Source: Fidelibacterota bacterium
GTDB taxonomy: Bacteria; Fidelibacterota; Marinisomatia; Marinisomatales; SCKK01
Length of the DNA stretch: 57,676 bases
Direction of reading: 5' to 3'
Assembly: GCA_004124475.1 (NCBI GenBank)
Contig: SCKK01000018.1
Coordinates: 1-57,676, forward strand
Positions 44,846 through 54,809 of this stretch are shown here, piece by piece. The notes under the pieces are model-generated. The model ran no database searches, was not told where the DNA came from, and saw only the letters and a list, made by a program, of their open reading frames with translations. Position numbers and translations under genes: made by a program. Every line of letters starts with the position of its first letter. Within the stretch, counting starts at the first letter, position 1.

Positions 44846-47800
44846 TTAGTAAATGTGTAAACGTTCTTGAGGCTGGATGACCGCAAGCTTCAGTACCATG
44901 GCACCGAATTCCGTCTCTATGTAAACAATATACATCCCACTTCCTACAGAGCGGCCTGCCATATTCGTCAGGTCCCATGTCTCGAATTGTGTCCCATCGG
45001 TGTGCCTGATTATCCTCACCAATTCACCTGCTAGGTTGAATATACGAATCGTCGCTATTCCGGGAAGGTGTGTAAACATCACCTTCCGCTCAAAGGGTGT
45101 CCTCTCCTCGGGATTGTAAGCGAAATAAGGATTTGGCCAGACCTTGATGGATTCGGGTGAATAGGCAACGGTTTCCGGCTTAAGACTGTCCGTGCTGAAG
45201 GAGAAAACGTCATTCACCGAGTTGGGATTCGCAGTGGTAATTCTGAAGACCGTCCCGATCTCCGGGGATTCTGCTGAATAGTCAGCCGGGGACGTCGCCG
45301 ACGTCACATCGCCGCCGTTCCATATCATGAAGACGGTATGGGCAAAGAGACACCAGGCATCCATGGATCCACCCGGATCCGTCCACCCGGGCTGAGAATA
45401 CCAGGCAGGCAGCTCCTCACCGGATTCTGCACCCGCTATGAAGTTTTCAAATCCTTGGGTCCCGGGCGTTTCATCCACAGGACTCAACACATAGACACGG
45501 TCCGTCCATGGATCATTCAATCCCCCAGATGTGGGGTGGTCCGCATCCTCCCTACCGTACTGAAGGTTCCATTCCCCGTTATCATCTTCATCGCGCAGAT
45601 AAGGGATCAGCTTGAAATCATCAGAAGGATCATCGGCAACAGCAATATTCCACCATTCAAAGGGAACATCAACGATGCTTGAATCACCCCAGTAGTTAAT
45701 GGCTTTGCCGTTTCCAGTAAAGCGGACTTCAAAATCATCCGGTATGAGCCACTGAATACCCGGACCCCCGGGCGCATTAATGCCTCCTGTGTACATAAAG
45801 ACAGAATCCAGGAAAGCATCTTGATCAAAACCGTACATGGGACCCACATTGAAAAACCAGATGGCATCAGTAGTGGACTGTTGACCCGCATAGTCTCTGC
45901 TGGCAATCACGTAACTGGGGAAATACCAGTAGGCCAAAGCGTCCACAGGTGAGTCTAATGCTCCGCTCGCATTCTCCGTGACCCCAATCCATTTCAAATC
46001 CCTGGGAGGACCGGTCACCTGAACCTGTATACCATCCGCGATTGGACTCGCGTTAACCCCAATCTCTTCTCCGGTTGCCATATCAACGCCACCCTGGATC
46101 GGGCTACCAGATAGCACTGTTTTGTTCTCCGTTGCGTCGATCAGGTACCAGAGAACGGCAGAACTATCTGCATTGTGTCGGAAGTAAACCTCATAGTCAT
46201 GTCCCGTCACAGCAAAAGGGTCAATCACGACAACTCTAACGGAACCGTCCGATTTCCCTGAGGTATGCGCCGCCCTTATGTAGGCAACGCCCGGTTCAAT
46301 ATCCTCATTCGCCACTTGCGTTGTGGAAATTTGGGGACGAACCTCAATGATGTTCATTTCACTTTCCACCGTCTTCGGCTCCCCATTCGGATTATATCCA
46401 TATGCAGTAACAGTAAAATAGTAGGCCCGGTTCAGCTTAAGCGGAATATCATTCCTGAGAGCATCACCATTAATCACAATACTCCGCTTAACACCACTAT
46501 CGGAACCATACTGAACTCGAACATTGACAACACTTCCATAGTCAGGATCGTAGATGTCGTCCCATATCTCTGTCACCCCATCTACAATATCGTAGGTTGC
46601 CAACCGCTTAATCTCTCCCTGGCCGGAAGCCGTCTCTAATTGATACACATTGTATCCCTGGAACTGGAACCAGGTTTTTTGCCCCAACGAATCTTTTTCA
46701 AAGAGAGCCACTTCGGTAAACTGCTCAACAGCATTGATACCATCATCCCAATTCAGGACAATCGCGTCTTCAAGGGCGGTAGCGACAACATTGCTTATAG
46801 GCTCAGGTTTTGGTGTTTTGAATCCAAGATCAAAGGCCGATTGTGCCATTACGTCCACCTCCTTCAAGACGGTGACAGAGTTTAGAGCATCAGTCCCTTG
46901 TGCAATAATAATACCGAAAACCACCTCCTGTGAGTCACCCGGTGCCATCGTGAAGGGTCCAGAACTCATCAGAAAGCGCCTGTCTGCCGATCGGTACTGA
47001 TCGCTATCCACCCAGATGGAATCCTGGTCATCTACATTTGATTCTGGATTCCCTGTAAATGCGAAAACTGTAGGTTGACCAGTAATGGGATTTGTAAGAA
47101 CATAGCCATCCTTACCTTTCCCTTGAAGTAGATTATAAACGTCCTCACGATTGTTTGGGGATGTAAATGGACCGGCAATATTTTTCAACATTGGGGGAAA
47201 GGCTGTCATCCCCAGATTTTTCCTATCCTGCCAGTAGTTGCCAAACATCCATGCTGTCTCCCCTGGTGCTTCTACCATAGGTCCCTGAAACAAATCATAC
47301 CCGATAGCTGGTGGCGCATCACCATAATCATGATCTGCCCCATCGTTATAGCAGAAACCAAGGCTCAATGTTGTATCACACCCCACAAAGTCATCACCAG
47401 CATTACCAAGGTCCGGATCAGACCACAGAGCAATGAACGTAGAATCAATAGTGTCTGCCCCTTTGTTTATAATCAGGCTCTTCACAAACATCATATCTCC
47501 CGCTGCATTGATCTGGTCATACCCCCAGATGGTCATCTGAACCTCGATATTCAGAGGCTGAGTATTAAAGATGGAGTGTTGTTCTGTGTCCCCATCGTTC
47601 ATCACGTACCACAACATCTGGTCGCCCAGCATATCAGGCTTATCACCATCCGCTACATTATAAATGCCATCCCCATTGGCATCGATCCAGGGTGCCCCTT
47701 GTTCCACAGGCCACTCAGTATAGTCCTCACTATAAGGATTAAGGTAGCTTAGTTTATAAATGCGGTAGGCGGGATCATCAGGATCACTGCCATAGGGTCC

Positions 47801-48187
47801 CGGTACAAACTCCGGCCCATATTCTGACACTGCAATACGAAGATCACCATTCACCAAGCCCGCAATCCAGATACCCGAAGCGAAGTTGATGTGCAGATTA
47901 GAATCTTTCGGCCATTCCATTCCCGAATGACCGGTGATGCGGTGGGATACTATCATCCCATTGTTTTCCAGATCGTTACGTATTCGGTTACCGTCAAATT
48001 GTCCGGTATCAGCAATTTTTATCTTCGCCAGACGATTAGGATTACCTCTCACTTCTGGCCCTTCAGCAGCGAGCACATCTGAACTAAAAATCCCGGTAAA
48101 AATAGTAGCGGTGAATATTATAAGAATTGATTTAAAAATCATATTGTTTTGGTTTTTCTTTAAAGTATCTGAAATAAATAATATCAT
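44846..48187 (-). CDS. Very large secreted protein with C-terminal sorting domain
   Basis: A 1113-aa protein with a signal peptide (an alternative start, ATG 48142, leaves IFKSILIIFTATIFTG). After a roughly 400-residue N-terminal region with EF-like DANGDGIYNVADGDKPD, several FN3-type domains follow, with VVATALEDAIVLNWDDG and RAYYFTVTAYG. The C-terminus (about 1020-1100) is a FlgD/type 9-like sorting domain: KVWPNPYFAYNPEE, IRIFNLAGELV and GSGMYIVYIE. Such proteins are exported across the outer membrane and anchored or released. It has no enzymatic motif that I recognise. Confidence 0.82.
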   Translation of the reverse strand: MILFISDTLKKNQNNMIFKSILIIFTATIFTGIFSSDVLAAEGPEVRGNPNRLAKIKIADTGQFDGNRIRNDLENNGMIVSHRITGHSGMEWPKDSNLHINFASGIWIAGLVNGDLRIAVSEYGPEFVPGPYGSDPDDPAYRIYKLSYLNPYSEDYTEWPVEQGAPWIDANGDGIYNVADGDKPDMLGDQMLWYVMNDGDTEQHSIFNTQPLNIEVQMTIWGYDQINAAGDMMFVKSLIINKGADTIDSTFIALWSDPDLGNAGDDFVGCDTTLSLGFCYNDGADHDYGDAPPAIGYDLFQGPMVEAPGETAWMFGNYWQDRKNLGMTAFPPMLKNIAGPFTSPNNREDVYNLLQGKGKDGYVLTNPITGQPTVFAFTGNPESNVDDQDSIWVDSDQYRSADRRFLMSSGPFTMAPGDSQEVVFGIIIAQGTDALNSVTVLKEVDVMAQSAFDLGFKTPKPEPISNVVATALEDAIVLNWDDGINAVEQFTEVALFEKDSLGQKTWFQFQGYNVYQLETASGQGEIKRLATYDIVDGVTEIWDDIYDPDYGSVVNVRVQYGSDSGVKRSIVINGDALRNDIPLKLNRAYYFTVTAYGYNPNGEPKTVESEMNIIEVRPQISTTQVANEDIEPGVAYIRAAHTSGKSDGSVRVVVIDPFAVTGHDYEVYFRHNADSSAVLWYLIDATENKTVLSGSPIQGGVDMATGEEIGVNASPIADGIQVQVTGPPRDLKWIGVTENASGALDSPVDALAYWYFPSYVIASRDYAGQQSTTDAIWFFNVGPMYGFDQDAFLDSVFMYTGGINAPGGPGIQWLIPDDFEVRFTGNGKAINYWGDSSIVDVPFEWWNIAVADDPSDDFKLIPYLRDEDDNGEWNLQYGREDADHPTSGGLNDPWTDRVYVLSPVDETPGTQGFENFIAGAESGEELPAWYSQPGWTDPGGSMDAWCLFAHTVFMIWNGGDVTSATSPADYSAESPEIGTVFRITTANPNSVNDVFSFSTDSLKPETVAYSPESIKVWPNPYFAYNPEERTPFERKVMFTHLPGIATIRIFNLAGELVRIIRHTDGTQFETWDLTNMAGRSVGSGMYIVYIETEFGAMVLKLAVIQPQERLHIY

Positions 48188-48296
48188 TTTTATACCCCAG
48201 TTTTAAAGTCTCCCTTTATGAAAACAGTCAAACACTTACTGAAGATAAGAAAAATTAAAGCAAAAAACAGGTGTCAATCTTCATTTATTAAAGTGC

Positions 48297-48911
48297 TCAT
48301 TCCAACCTTGGCCGAAACTGCGGAGCCCGATCTATACCGGGGACATCCGTCAGGCGCGAAAGGTTGCCTCCATTTACATCCACGGTATATATTTCTGAAT
48401 CCCCAGTACGATTGGAGGAAAAAACAAGGGTCTCACCATCCGGGGAAAGAGACAAATCTACGTTGCTTCCTGAACTATGGGTTAAACGCACAAGGTTTTC
48501 TCCGGTAACATCCGCTCTGTAAATTTCACCGTCTACAAAGGAATAGAAAAAAATCTTTTTCCCATCTGGCGACCAGCGAGGATTCCAATCATCCGATGGA
48601 CTATCAGATATCTTAACCTGCCCCGTGCCATTAGCATTCATGACGTAGATGTCTTCATCATCACTTCTATGGGTTGAAAAAGCTATCTTTAATCCATCGG
48701 GAGACCATCGAGGTTCCAAATCCTCCCTAAAGCTGTTGGTTAGTTTTAACTCGTTATCACCGTCACTGTCCATCGTGTAAATCTCGGCATTACCATCCCG
48801 GTAGGAGACAAATGCAATTAGATCTCCATTTGTGTTGGGTGGGTCTTCGGTACAACCAATACACAAAATGATTGTGAACGAGATGAATATTTTAGTAAAC
48901 AGATAATTCAT
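48297..48911 (-). CDS. PD40-repeat lipoprotein (TolB-like)
   Basis: A 204-aa lipoprotein: MNYLFTKIFISFTIILCIGC has a lipobox with Cys at 20. Then come four to five PD40 blades (SPDGLKIAFSTH, SPDGKKIFFYS, SPDGETLVFSSN). The first 30 residues and the DNA upstream are identical or nearly so to those of the PQQ-type lipoprotein at 52892-54244, while the propellers differ. It is therefore a signal-peptide-swapped partner. It lies after the split FN3 gene on the same strand. Confidence 0.82.
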   Translation of the reverse strand: MNYLFTKIFISFTIILCIGCTEDPPNTNGDLIAFVSYRDGNAEIYTMDSDGDNELKLTNSFREDLEPRWSPDGLKIAFSTHRSDDEDIYVMNANGTGQVKISDSPSDDWNPRWSPDGKKIFFYSFVDGEIYRADVTGENLVRLTHSSGSNVDLSLSPDGETLVFSSNRTGDSEIYTVDVNGGNLSRLTDVPGIDRAPQFRPRLE

Positions 48912-49473
48912 TATTAACCGTATAAGTTTTTTTACAAATTCATTTTACACCTTATTCCACCTTGCATCAATATTTATTTCTGCTTGAAGAAAAAATCTTT
49001 TAACCAATTAAACCATATACGATGGTCTCTAAAGAAATAATCTATTATCCATTATAGCTTCGCTAAAGGAAGGGGATGTGAATTTTAAAACCTGCTGGTT
49101 AATGTTTCCATCTCATCAAGACAGGCAGGAAACGGGTACTCCGTCACCGTTGTATCTCCACAGTTCCAAAACATGAGTGTTTTATCAGAGTCCATTTTAA
49201 TTGTGGTGTCTGTGGCTACAATCTGAATGGTTATATCTTTTGTATAAAAGAAGCGGTTATAAATGTAAATGGAGTAAAGAATAATCAGCGCAATAAAACC
49301 ATTTTATTTGTCTGCTGAAAGTAATCACCACTTTCAATTGCTTTGGCATCTAAACGGTAAAAGTACATCCCTGAAGGAACCGGTTGACCTGAAGCATCTG
49401 TTCCATCCCATCGCATGCTCTTAAACCCAGCATTAACAAAACCGTTTACGAGTGTGATTACCTCATGACCCAT
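48822..49473. repeat. Segmental duplication, copy A
   Basis: About 650 bp shared with 54155-54809 on the same strand. It covers the start and signal peptide of the lipoprotein, about 180 bp upstream, the 170-bp tail fragment of the 44385 family and the C-terminal sorting domain of the upstream gene. Identity is highest in the upstream DNA (for example GAAGAAAAAATCTTTTAACC). Confidence 0.85.
49085..49260 (-). pseudogene. Tail fragment of the 44385 lipoprotein, copy A
   Basis: It encodes FFYTKDITIQIVATDTTI then FWNCGDTTVTEYPFPACLD, ending TLTSRF, then TAA 49085-49087. It has no start or lipobox. It is a close copy of the last part of the intact lipoprotein at 44385-44828. Confidence 0.8.
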
Positions 49474-50799
49474 AATATCGTATATCTTAAGCTCAATTAA
49501 GGCATATTCAGGCAGGGCGTAACTTATCACTGTGGTTGAGTTGTAAGGGTTGGGATAAGCATAAACTGATGCTTTCTCCGGCAAGGACTCTACCTCATTT
49601 CCAGCAACTACCTGTTTAAAGAAGTATGCCCCGGCAAAGGAGGCTGTATTGGTATATCCGGAACTTATTCCGCAATCCACCTAATAAGCGTTCACCTTGT
49701 AAAAGAATAGGCCCGTCTTTTCGTAATTGGCTACCTCGTAATCGGTATAAGTGGTGGCGGTCAGATTGGAGCGGATCACCGTCCAGGTACCTCCCGTCGG
49801 GTATTTGCGCCAGACCTTGTATTTCATCGTTTCGCCCGGGGGCCCCTGGCTGGCATCCCAGTTGAAGCTGGGATGATGGTTAATAACGACCATGGTGAAG
49901 TTGGGCGGAACGGTCACGGTCGCCACATAGGAAACGGTGTCGGTATATCCGGATTCATCTGGGTGAGAGGTGTAAGCGCTGACCTTGTAGGCAACATTAT
50001 AACACCCTTCCAGGGTATATCCATTATCCGTATAGGTTGTATTGGTCAGGTTTGATGCAATCACTGACCAAGCGCCCCCGTTTATACTACTTCGTACTTT
50101 GTACTTGATGGTAGTCCAGGGTGGGTCCGAGCTGGCAGTCCAGTTGAGACGGGGATGATCATTCACTTCATCACCCTGAAGATTGGATGGACTGGTGGGC
50201 TGGAAGGAGGCGGTGTTGGGTGGGTTCTCTTCAGACCACTCTGCACAGCTTGCATCATCAAACAGTTCCCAGATGCGGAGCGTGCTACCATTCGAGATAG
50301 CTTCCCATGGTCCGGTATAATAGCCACCGGAACAGTTTCCAGTACGTTTCCACTCAAAGCCAGTGCCAGTATACTGAACATCAATATCTATCGACATTCC
50401 TGTGAGATATCCAGTGGTTCTCAAGTCCAGATAAAAGTGTGTGCTGCCCATGCTTATTTTGTACAAGCTAAATGCTAGAAGTCTGCCTTTGGACCCGAAA
50501 TTATGGGAAGGAGTATCAATATAGCCGAATCCATACTCACGAGTTGGCGAAGAACCGGGGGTGTAGTTTGCTGGTAGTTCAATAGGATCACCAGTATGAT
50601 AACTTGAGGTAAGGTAATAATTATCATCCCAAACAGCGCCCTGAGCGTTATAGGAAATGAATATATCTTGTCCCGTTTCATTGAAGAGATATATCTCTAA
50701 TGGGCTGTCATAGGGAGCCTGTCCATCCGGTCTAAGTGTTGATATAAGTAACAAGATACACGACAAGATTACACCAGAATAAAGTTTTGTTCTTTGCAT
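49285..50799 (-). pseudogene. FN3 secreted protein split from its sorting domain by an in-frame TAG
   Basis: The 372-aa main part (ATG 50799, GGAGGGAAGA upstream) has a signal peptide, a non-FN3 beta domain with cysteines (TGNCSGGYY, DASCAEWS) and two FN3 domains (SFQPTSPSNLQGDEVNDHPR is the linker). It stops at TAG 49681-49683 after FFYKVNAY. The same frame goes straight on as VDCGISSGYTNTASFAGAY and a complete sorting domain (VYAYPNPYNSTTVISYALPE, GHEVITLVNGF, GSGMYFYRLDAK-type). One sense codon would make a single protein of about 504 aa. With the TAG the mature protein loses its export signal, unless the stop is read through. Confidence 0.72.
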
Positions 50800-50817
50800 T
50801 ATTCTTCCCTCCAAAGT

Positions 50818-52095
50818 TTATCTAACACCTATGACCTGTATAACCGGACTCCATAGAACGGGGAAATAGCAGATCCCATCAGAATCAATAGCCGGGCCAT
50901 TGTAAATGTGGTAGGCTCCCTGGGGGGGTTCAACCTGCCACAAAATTTGACCTTCGGTAGAAATACAAGATATGGTCAGTACACCACCAACGTATATACT
51001 AGAGCCATCGCTAACTAAATCCGTTTGAAGTCCATTTACGATAAGCTTCCATCGTATACTACCATCGATGCCTCTTAAAGATATTATTTCGCCCTTAGAG
51101 TAATTATTAACACCAATGAAATAAATATTCCCGTCCAAATCCAGCGTGTGTGCAAGAGTTTCAGGAACCCGTAATAGATTTAAAGTATCTATGTGTGTAC
51201 GCCAGTTGATCTCTCCGGCTGAATTTAAAGACGTGAAACAGCTATCTCCCGGATTATAAAAATAGATATTGCCGTCATTATCCACAAGGTTGGAATGAAA
51301 GAAGGAGAATGTATGATATCCCCAAAGTATCTCACCATCCGTGGTGATGGCGTAAAGTGAATCTGATCCACCTGTATACATTACCGAGCCATCAGGCGAA
51401 AAAACCGGCGCTTGATGCGAGTTATGAAAACCATCAGGTACTGATAACTCCCATCGTAGTGTTCCCCCAGGTGTAAGTGAAATTAATTTATTAGATTCGG
51501 CAGTAAGAAAATAGAGGTTACCCTGTAAATCTAGGACGATGTTCGAATAGACGCTTTCATCAACTTCATAAGTCCAGTCAATTGATCCATCCGAACGAAC
51601 CGCATGTATCTTACCGAAATGGGCTCCTATATGAAAATCCGATGCGGATACATAAATAATACCGTTACTGGCGACGGTAGGTGTTACTGGGTTTTCAACC
51701 ATAGGACCATAAGAAGTTGCAATTAAGGTTCGCCATAGTAATTGTCCGGAGGGATTAACAGCGTAAAGCCTTGTTTCTAAATTATCCGAGGATACAAAAT
51801 ACAACGTACCATTATTTCCAATCACAACCGAGCCCCAAACGTGGATTGTGTCGCCAAAGGTGAAAACAATCTCCCCCAACTGGGGTCCCACGTACTGACT
51901 TCGTCCTGTTCCTTGCGGGTCATGACGGTACATGGGCCACGGGCTATCCGCCAGGCTGGGCCAGGGGATGTGCTCCTGGGGCATGGTGGTGGGGATGCCG
52001 TTGTCGTCCCCATCGGTGGGGTTCTTCTCACAGGCGGCTGAGAGGAAGATGAGCGCAATGATGAAATAGCAGGCTAGCGCAACCGGTCTATTCAT
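50818..52095 (-). CDS. PQQ-like beta-propeller lipoprotein
   Basis: A 425-aa lipoprotein with lipobox FLSAACEKN (Cys at 22). A linker TTMPQEHIPWPSLADSPWP leads to a PQQ-type propeller whose blades repeat motifs such as LYAVNPSGQLLW, SLTPGGTLRWEL and ISTEGQILWQV. There is no PQQ-dependent dehydrogenase active site, so this is a BamB-like or binding propeller. Its linker and first blade match those of the 52892 gene almost residue for residue, but the signal peptide differs. It precedes the FN3 gene by 18 bp. Confidence 0.85.
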   Translation of the reverse strand: MNRPVALACYFIIALIFLSAACEKNPTDGDDNGIPTTMPQEHIPWPSLADSPWPMYRHDPQGTGRSQYVGPQLGEIVFTFGDTIHVWGSVVIGNNGTLYFVSSDNLETRLYAVNPSGQLLWRTLIATSYGPMVENPVTPTVASNGIIYVSASDFHIGAHFGKIHAVRSDGSIDWTYEVDESVYSNIVLDLQGNLYFLTAESNKLISLTPGGTLRWELSVPDGFHNSHQAPVFSPDGSVMYTGGSDSLYAITTDGEILWGYHTFSFFHSNLVDNDGNIYFYNPGDSCFTSLNSAGEINWRTHIDTLNLLRVPETLAHTLDLDGNIYFIGVNNYSKGEIISLRGIDGSIRWKLIVNGLQTDLVSDGSSIYVGGVLTISCISTEGQILWQVEPPQGAYHIYNGPAIDSDGICYFPVLWSPVIQVIGVR

Positions 52096-52138
52096 TGGGT
52101 TTCCTTTTCTATTTTCCTGAGATAATAAGGCGTAATCA

Positions 52139-52867
52139 TCAAACCGTCAATTCCATAATAGCAAAAGCGCGCTTTTGTTCAACCTGGTTCCTTCCCAATC
52201 GGGCACCCCCGCTGATGCTGTGCCACACCGTGTATTTAATAGCGGAGAAACTTGGCAAACTTGGGCTCCAGGTTAGCCGAGGGTGATTGTTCACTTCACT
52301 GCCCACCAGGTTGGTGGGATCGGTGGGCTGAAAAGCAAGATTACCATCCCCATCGTCAACATGAGTTACGATGGTAGACCCATTAGAAACCGGAATTGTC
52401 CCATAAGATCCGCAGCTTCCACCCATATAGAATGTGTCGTCCGCCCAATCGTAGGTAAAGTATTTGTCCCCTTGAAAGAGTTGGCCCTGAGCTTCCAGCA
52501 CAAACCAGGCGCTCTTCCCTGGGTTGGTGACTTTGATTATGTACCGAAGATAACCGATGGAAGGCTCCTCGGTGATGCCGCCCCGGTCAAATTTGTAGTC
52601 ATAATCAATTGAATCGAGTTCAGGACAAGTATTTAAGTCTCCAGGAATATGAAAAGTGATGTAATCAGTCCCGGTGACCACATTCTTGTATTCATTCCAA
52701 TGAGGATCAGCATTGTTCACCATTTCAAAATAGACTGTATTTCCGCCAGTATTCTTGGTTTGAAAGAAGAATTCATAGTCCGTAGTCAGAATGATTTGGC
52801 TGTTGGCAAATGAAACAAAAATCAGTCCCATTGCCAGTAACGGTTTGGCTTTGTGGAAGCGGTTCAT
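52139..52867 (-). CDS. Secreted protein with truncated FN3 domain
   Basis: A 242-aa protein with a signal peptide (FANS/Q, near 22). The central domain (25-175) has short strands and a CGSYG motif. The FN3 domain that starts AFQPTDPTNLVGSEVNNHPR matches the linker of the FN3 gene at 49285 but breaks off after HSISGGA, and the ending RLGRNQVEQKR is unlike any FN3. The C-terminus therefore looks truncated by recombination or frameshift. CAGGAGG lies ahead of the ATG. Confidence 0.6.
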   Translation of the reverse strand: MNRFHKAKPLLAMGLIFVSFANSQIILTTDYEFFFQTKNTGGNTVYFEMVNNADPHWNEYKNVVTGTDYITFHIPGDLNTCPELDSIDYDYKFDRGGITEEPSIGYLRYIIKVTNPGKSAWFVLEAQGQLFQGDKYFTYDWADDTFYMGGSCGSYGTIPVSNGSTIVTHVDDGDGNLAFQPTDPTNLVGSEVNNHPRLTWSPSLPSFSAIKYTVWHSISGGARLGRNQVEQKRAFAIMELTV

Positions 52868-52891
52868 ATCTTATTTCCTCCTGGTTTGTTT

Positions 52892-54244
52892 TTAGTGCAC
52901 GGCATACACATATTTATTTCCTTCGCCGCCGGAAAATCCCAGGTAGAGGGTGCCGTCAGCACCCAGAACGGGGCTTTGTGACGAGTTATGAGGCAGTGGT
53001 AATTGCCAGATGGTTGTCCCATCCTGCCCCGAGATCGCCACCACAGCCGCACCCACGGTAAAAAGGATTCCCTCCACATCGCAAACCAGAGGGGTGAACG
53101 TGTGGTAAGCCGTCGCGGCTATGATCCAACGCTCACGTCCGGCGTAATTTAACGCGTGCAGCTGTTCTCCCCACGTCCCATCCAGATAAACAGACCTCAT
53201 TATGTATAAATTTCCGTCCTGGTCAATGGTATATGCCTCATTATCCATCCCGCCTCGACCTTTTTTCCAACGCACCTCTCCCTGGGGGGACAGAGAATAA
53301 AGGCCGGTAGCGCTGGGGTCGGCTGGCGCCTGGTAGCTGCCCCCAAGCGCGCAATAAATATTCCCCTGGTTGTCCACTATCGGTCGGGCATGCACCGACG
53401 CATTGGAGTCTCCGCTGAAGAAAGTCCACCTGATCCCGCCATTGGTGTCTAGCGCGTAAAGAGGTCGATAGCCGGAACGACCGCCGACATACAGGGTTTG
53501 GCCGTCGGGCGAGATCGCTATTCCCGCAATGCCATAGCCGTTGAACTCATTGTCGGCCTGTAGCCGCCACTTGAGCTGGCCGTCGAGAGTCAGAGCGTAC
53601 AAATCATCGCGAATAGGATAAGGCCGACTGGCAATGAAATAGAGCGTGCCGTCCAAACCGATATTTAGTTCCGATGGTTGGCCATCGACATGGAACTTCC
53701 ACCACAGCGTGCCATCGGGGCGGAGGGCATAAATATCGCCTTCAGTACCATCTGGTACGCTGAAGATAATGGTCGTATTGGCGGTGACGAGCGGTGCTCT
53801 CTCCATATAATCATGAGTCCGCTTGGTGGTGTCCCGAAAGGTCCACTTGACGCTCCCGTCGGGGGCCACGGCATAGAAAACCCAGGTCGCGCCGGAGCCT
53901 TCCGGTCTTTCAAAGGACGAGCCAAAGTAGAGGGTGGAATCGGGTCCAATGGCAAAGGAGGTGATGCCTACACCTGATACGATACCGGGAGAGAAGGGTA
54001 GGGTCCACTTGATCTCCCCCAGTTGCGGCCCCACGTATTGGCTTCTACCCGTCCCCTGGGGGTCATGGCGGTACATGGGCCAGGGGCTGTCGGCCAGGGA
54101 GGGCCAGGGGATGTGCTCCTGGGGCATAGTGGTTGGGATGGTGTTGTTATTATCATCTCCATTTGTGTTGGGTGGGTCTTCGGTACAACCAATACACAAA
54201 ATGATTGTGAACGAGATGAATATTTTAGTAAACAGATAATTCAT
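52892..54244 (-). CDS. PQQ-like beta-propeller lipoprotein (paralogue)
   Basis: A 450-aa lipoprotein with the same signal peptide as the 48297 gene (MNYLFTKIFISFTIILCIGC), then TEDPPNTNGDDNNNTIPTT and the shared WPSLADSPWPMYRHDPQGTG linker. Blades such as LYALTLDGQLKW, LYALDTNGGIRWTF and LYSLSPQGEVRW form a PQQ-type propeller of seven or eight blades. It is probably at the outer membrane or cell surface. The DNA here is more GC-rich than its neighbours, which may reflect recent acquisition. It forms a unit with the next two genes. Confidence 0.85.
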   Translation of the reverse strand: MNYLFTKIFISFTIILCIGCTEDPPNTNGDDNNNTIPTTMPQEHIPWPSLADSPWPMYRHDPQGTGRSQYVGPQLGEIKWTLPFSPGIVSGVGITSFAIGPDSTLYFGSSFERPEGSGATWVFYAVAPDGSVKWTFRDTTKRTHDYMERAPLVTANTTIIFSVPDGTEGDIYALRPDGTLWWKFHVDGQPSELNIGLDGTLYFIASRPYPIRDDLYALTLDGQLKWRLQADNEFNGYGIAGIAISPDGQTLYVGGRSGYRPLYALDTNGGIRWTFFSGDSNASVHARPIVDNQGNIYCALGGSYQAPADPSATGLYSLSPQGEVRWKKGRGGMDNEAYTIDQDGNLYIMRSVYLDGTWGEQLHALNYAGRERWIIAATAYHTFTPLVCDVEGILFTVGAAVVAISGQDGTTIWQLPLPHNSSQSPVLGADGTLYLGFSGGEGNKYVYAVH

Positions 54245-54809
54245 TATTAACCGTATAAGTTTTTTTACAAATTCATGTTACACCTTATTCCACCTTGTAT
54301 CAATATTTATTTCTGCTTGAAGAAAAAATCTTTTAACCAATTAAACCATATACGATGGTCTATAAAGAAACCATCTCTTGTCAATTATAGTTTCGCTAAA
54401 GGAAAGGGGTGTGTATTTTAAAACCTGCTGGTCAATGTTTCCATCTCATCAAGGCATGCAGGAAACGGATACTCCGTCACCGTTGTATCCCCACAGTTCC
54501 AAAACATGAGTGTTTTATCAGAGTCCATTTTAATTGTGGTGTCTGCGGCTACAATCTGAATGGTTATATCTTTTGTATAAAAGAAGTGGTTATAAATGTT
54601 GGAGTAAAGAATAATCAGCGCAATAAAACCATCTTACGGGTCTGATGGAAGCGTTCGCCACTTTCAACTGCTTTGGCATCTAAACGGTAGAAGTACATTC
54701 CTGAAGGAACCGATTGACCTGCAGCGTTGGCGCCGTCCCAAACTGTCTCTTTAAACCCGGCATTAACAAAACCGTTTACGAGTGTGATTACCTCATGACC
54801 AATTAGATC
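54155..54809. repeat. Segmental duplication, copy B
   Basis: Partner of 48822-49473; see that entry. The spacing between copies is about 5.3 kb, with the same orientation. Confidence 0.85.
54418..54600 (-). pseudogene. Tail fragment of the 44385 lipoprotein, copy B
   Basis: It encodes FFYTKDITIQIVAADTTI and FWNCGDTTVTEYPFPACLD, ending TLTSRF and TAA 54418-54420. It is nearly identical to copy A at 49085 and also lacks any start. Confidence 0.8.

Noticed and set aside
52139-52200. Out-of-frame rescue of the truncated FN3 domain at 52139
   Set aside because: The alternative frame reads DWEGTRLNKSALLLLWN then stops and is not FN3-like, so a simple frameshift does not restore the domain.
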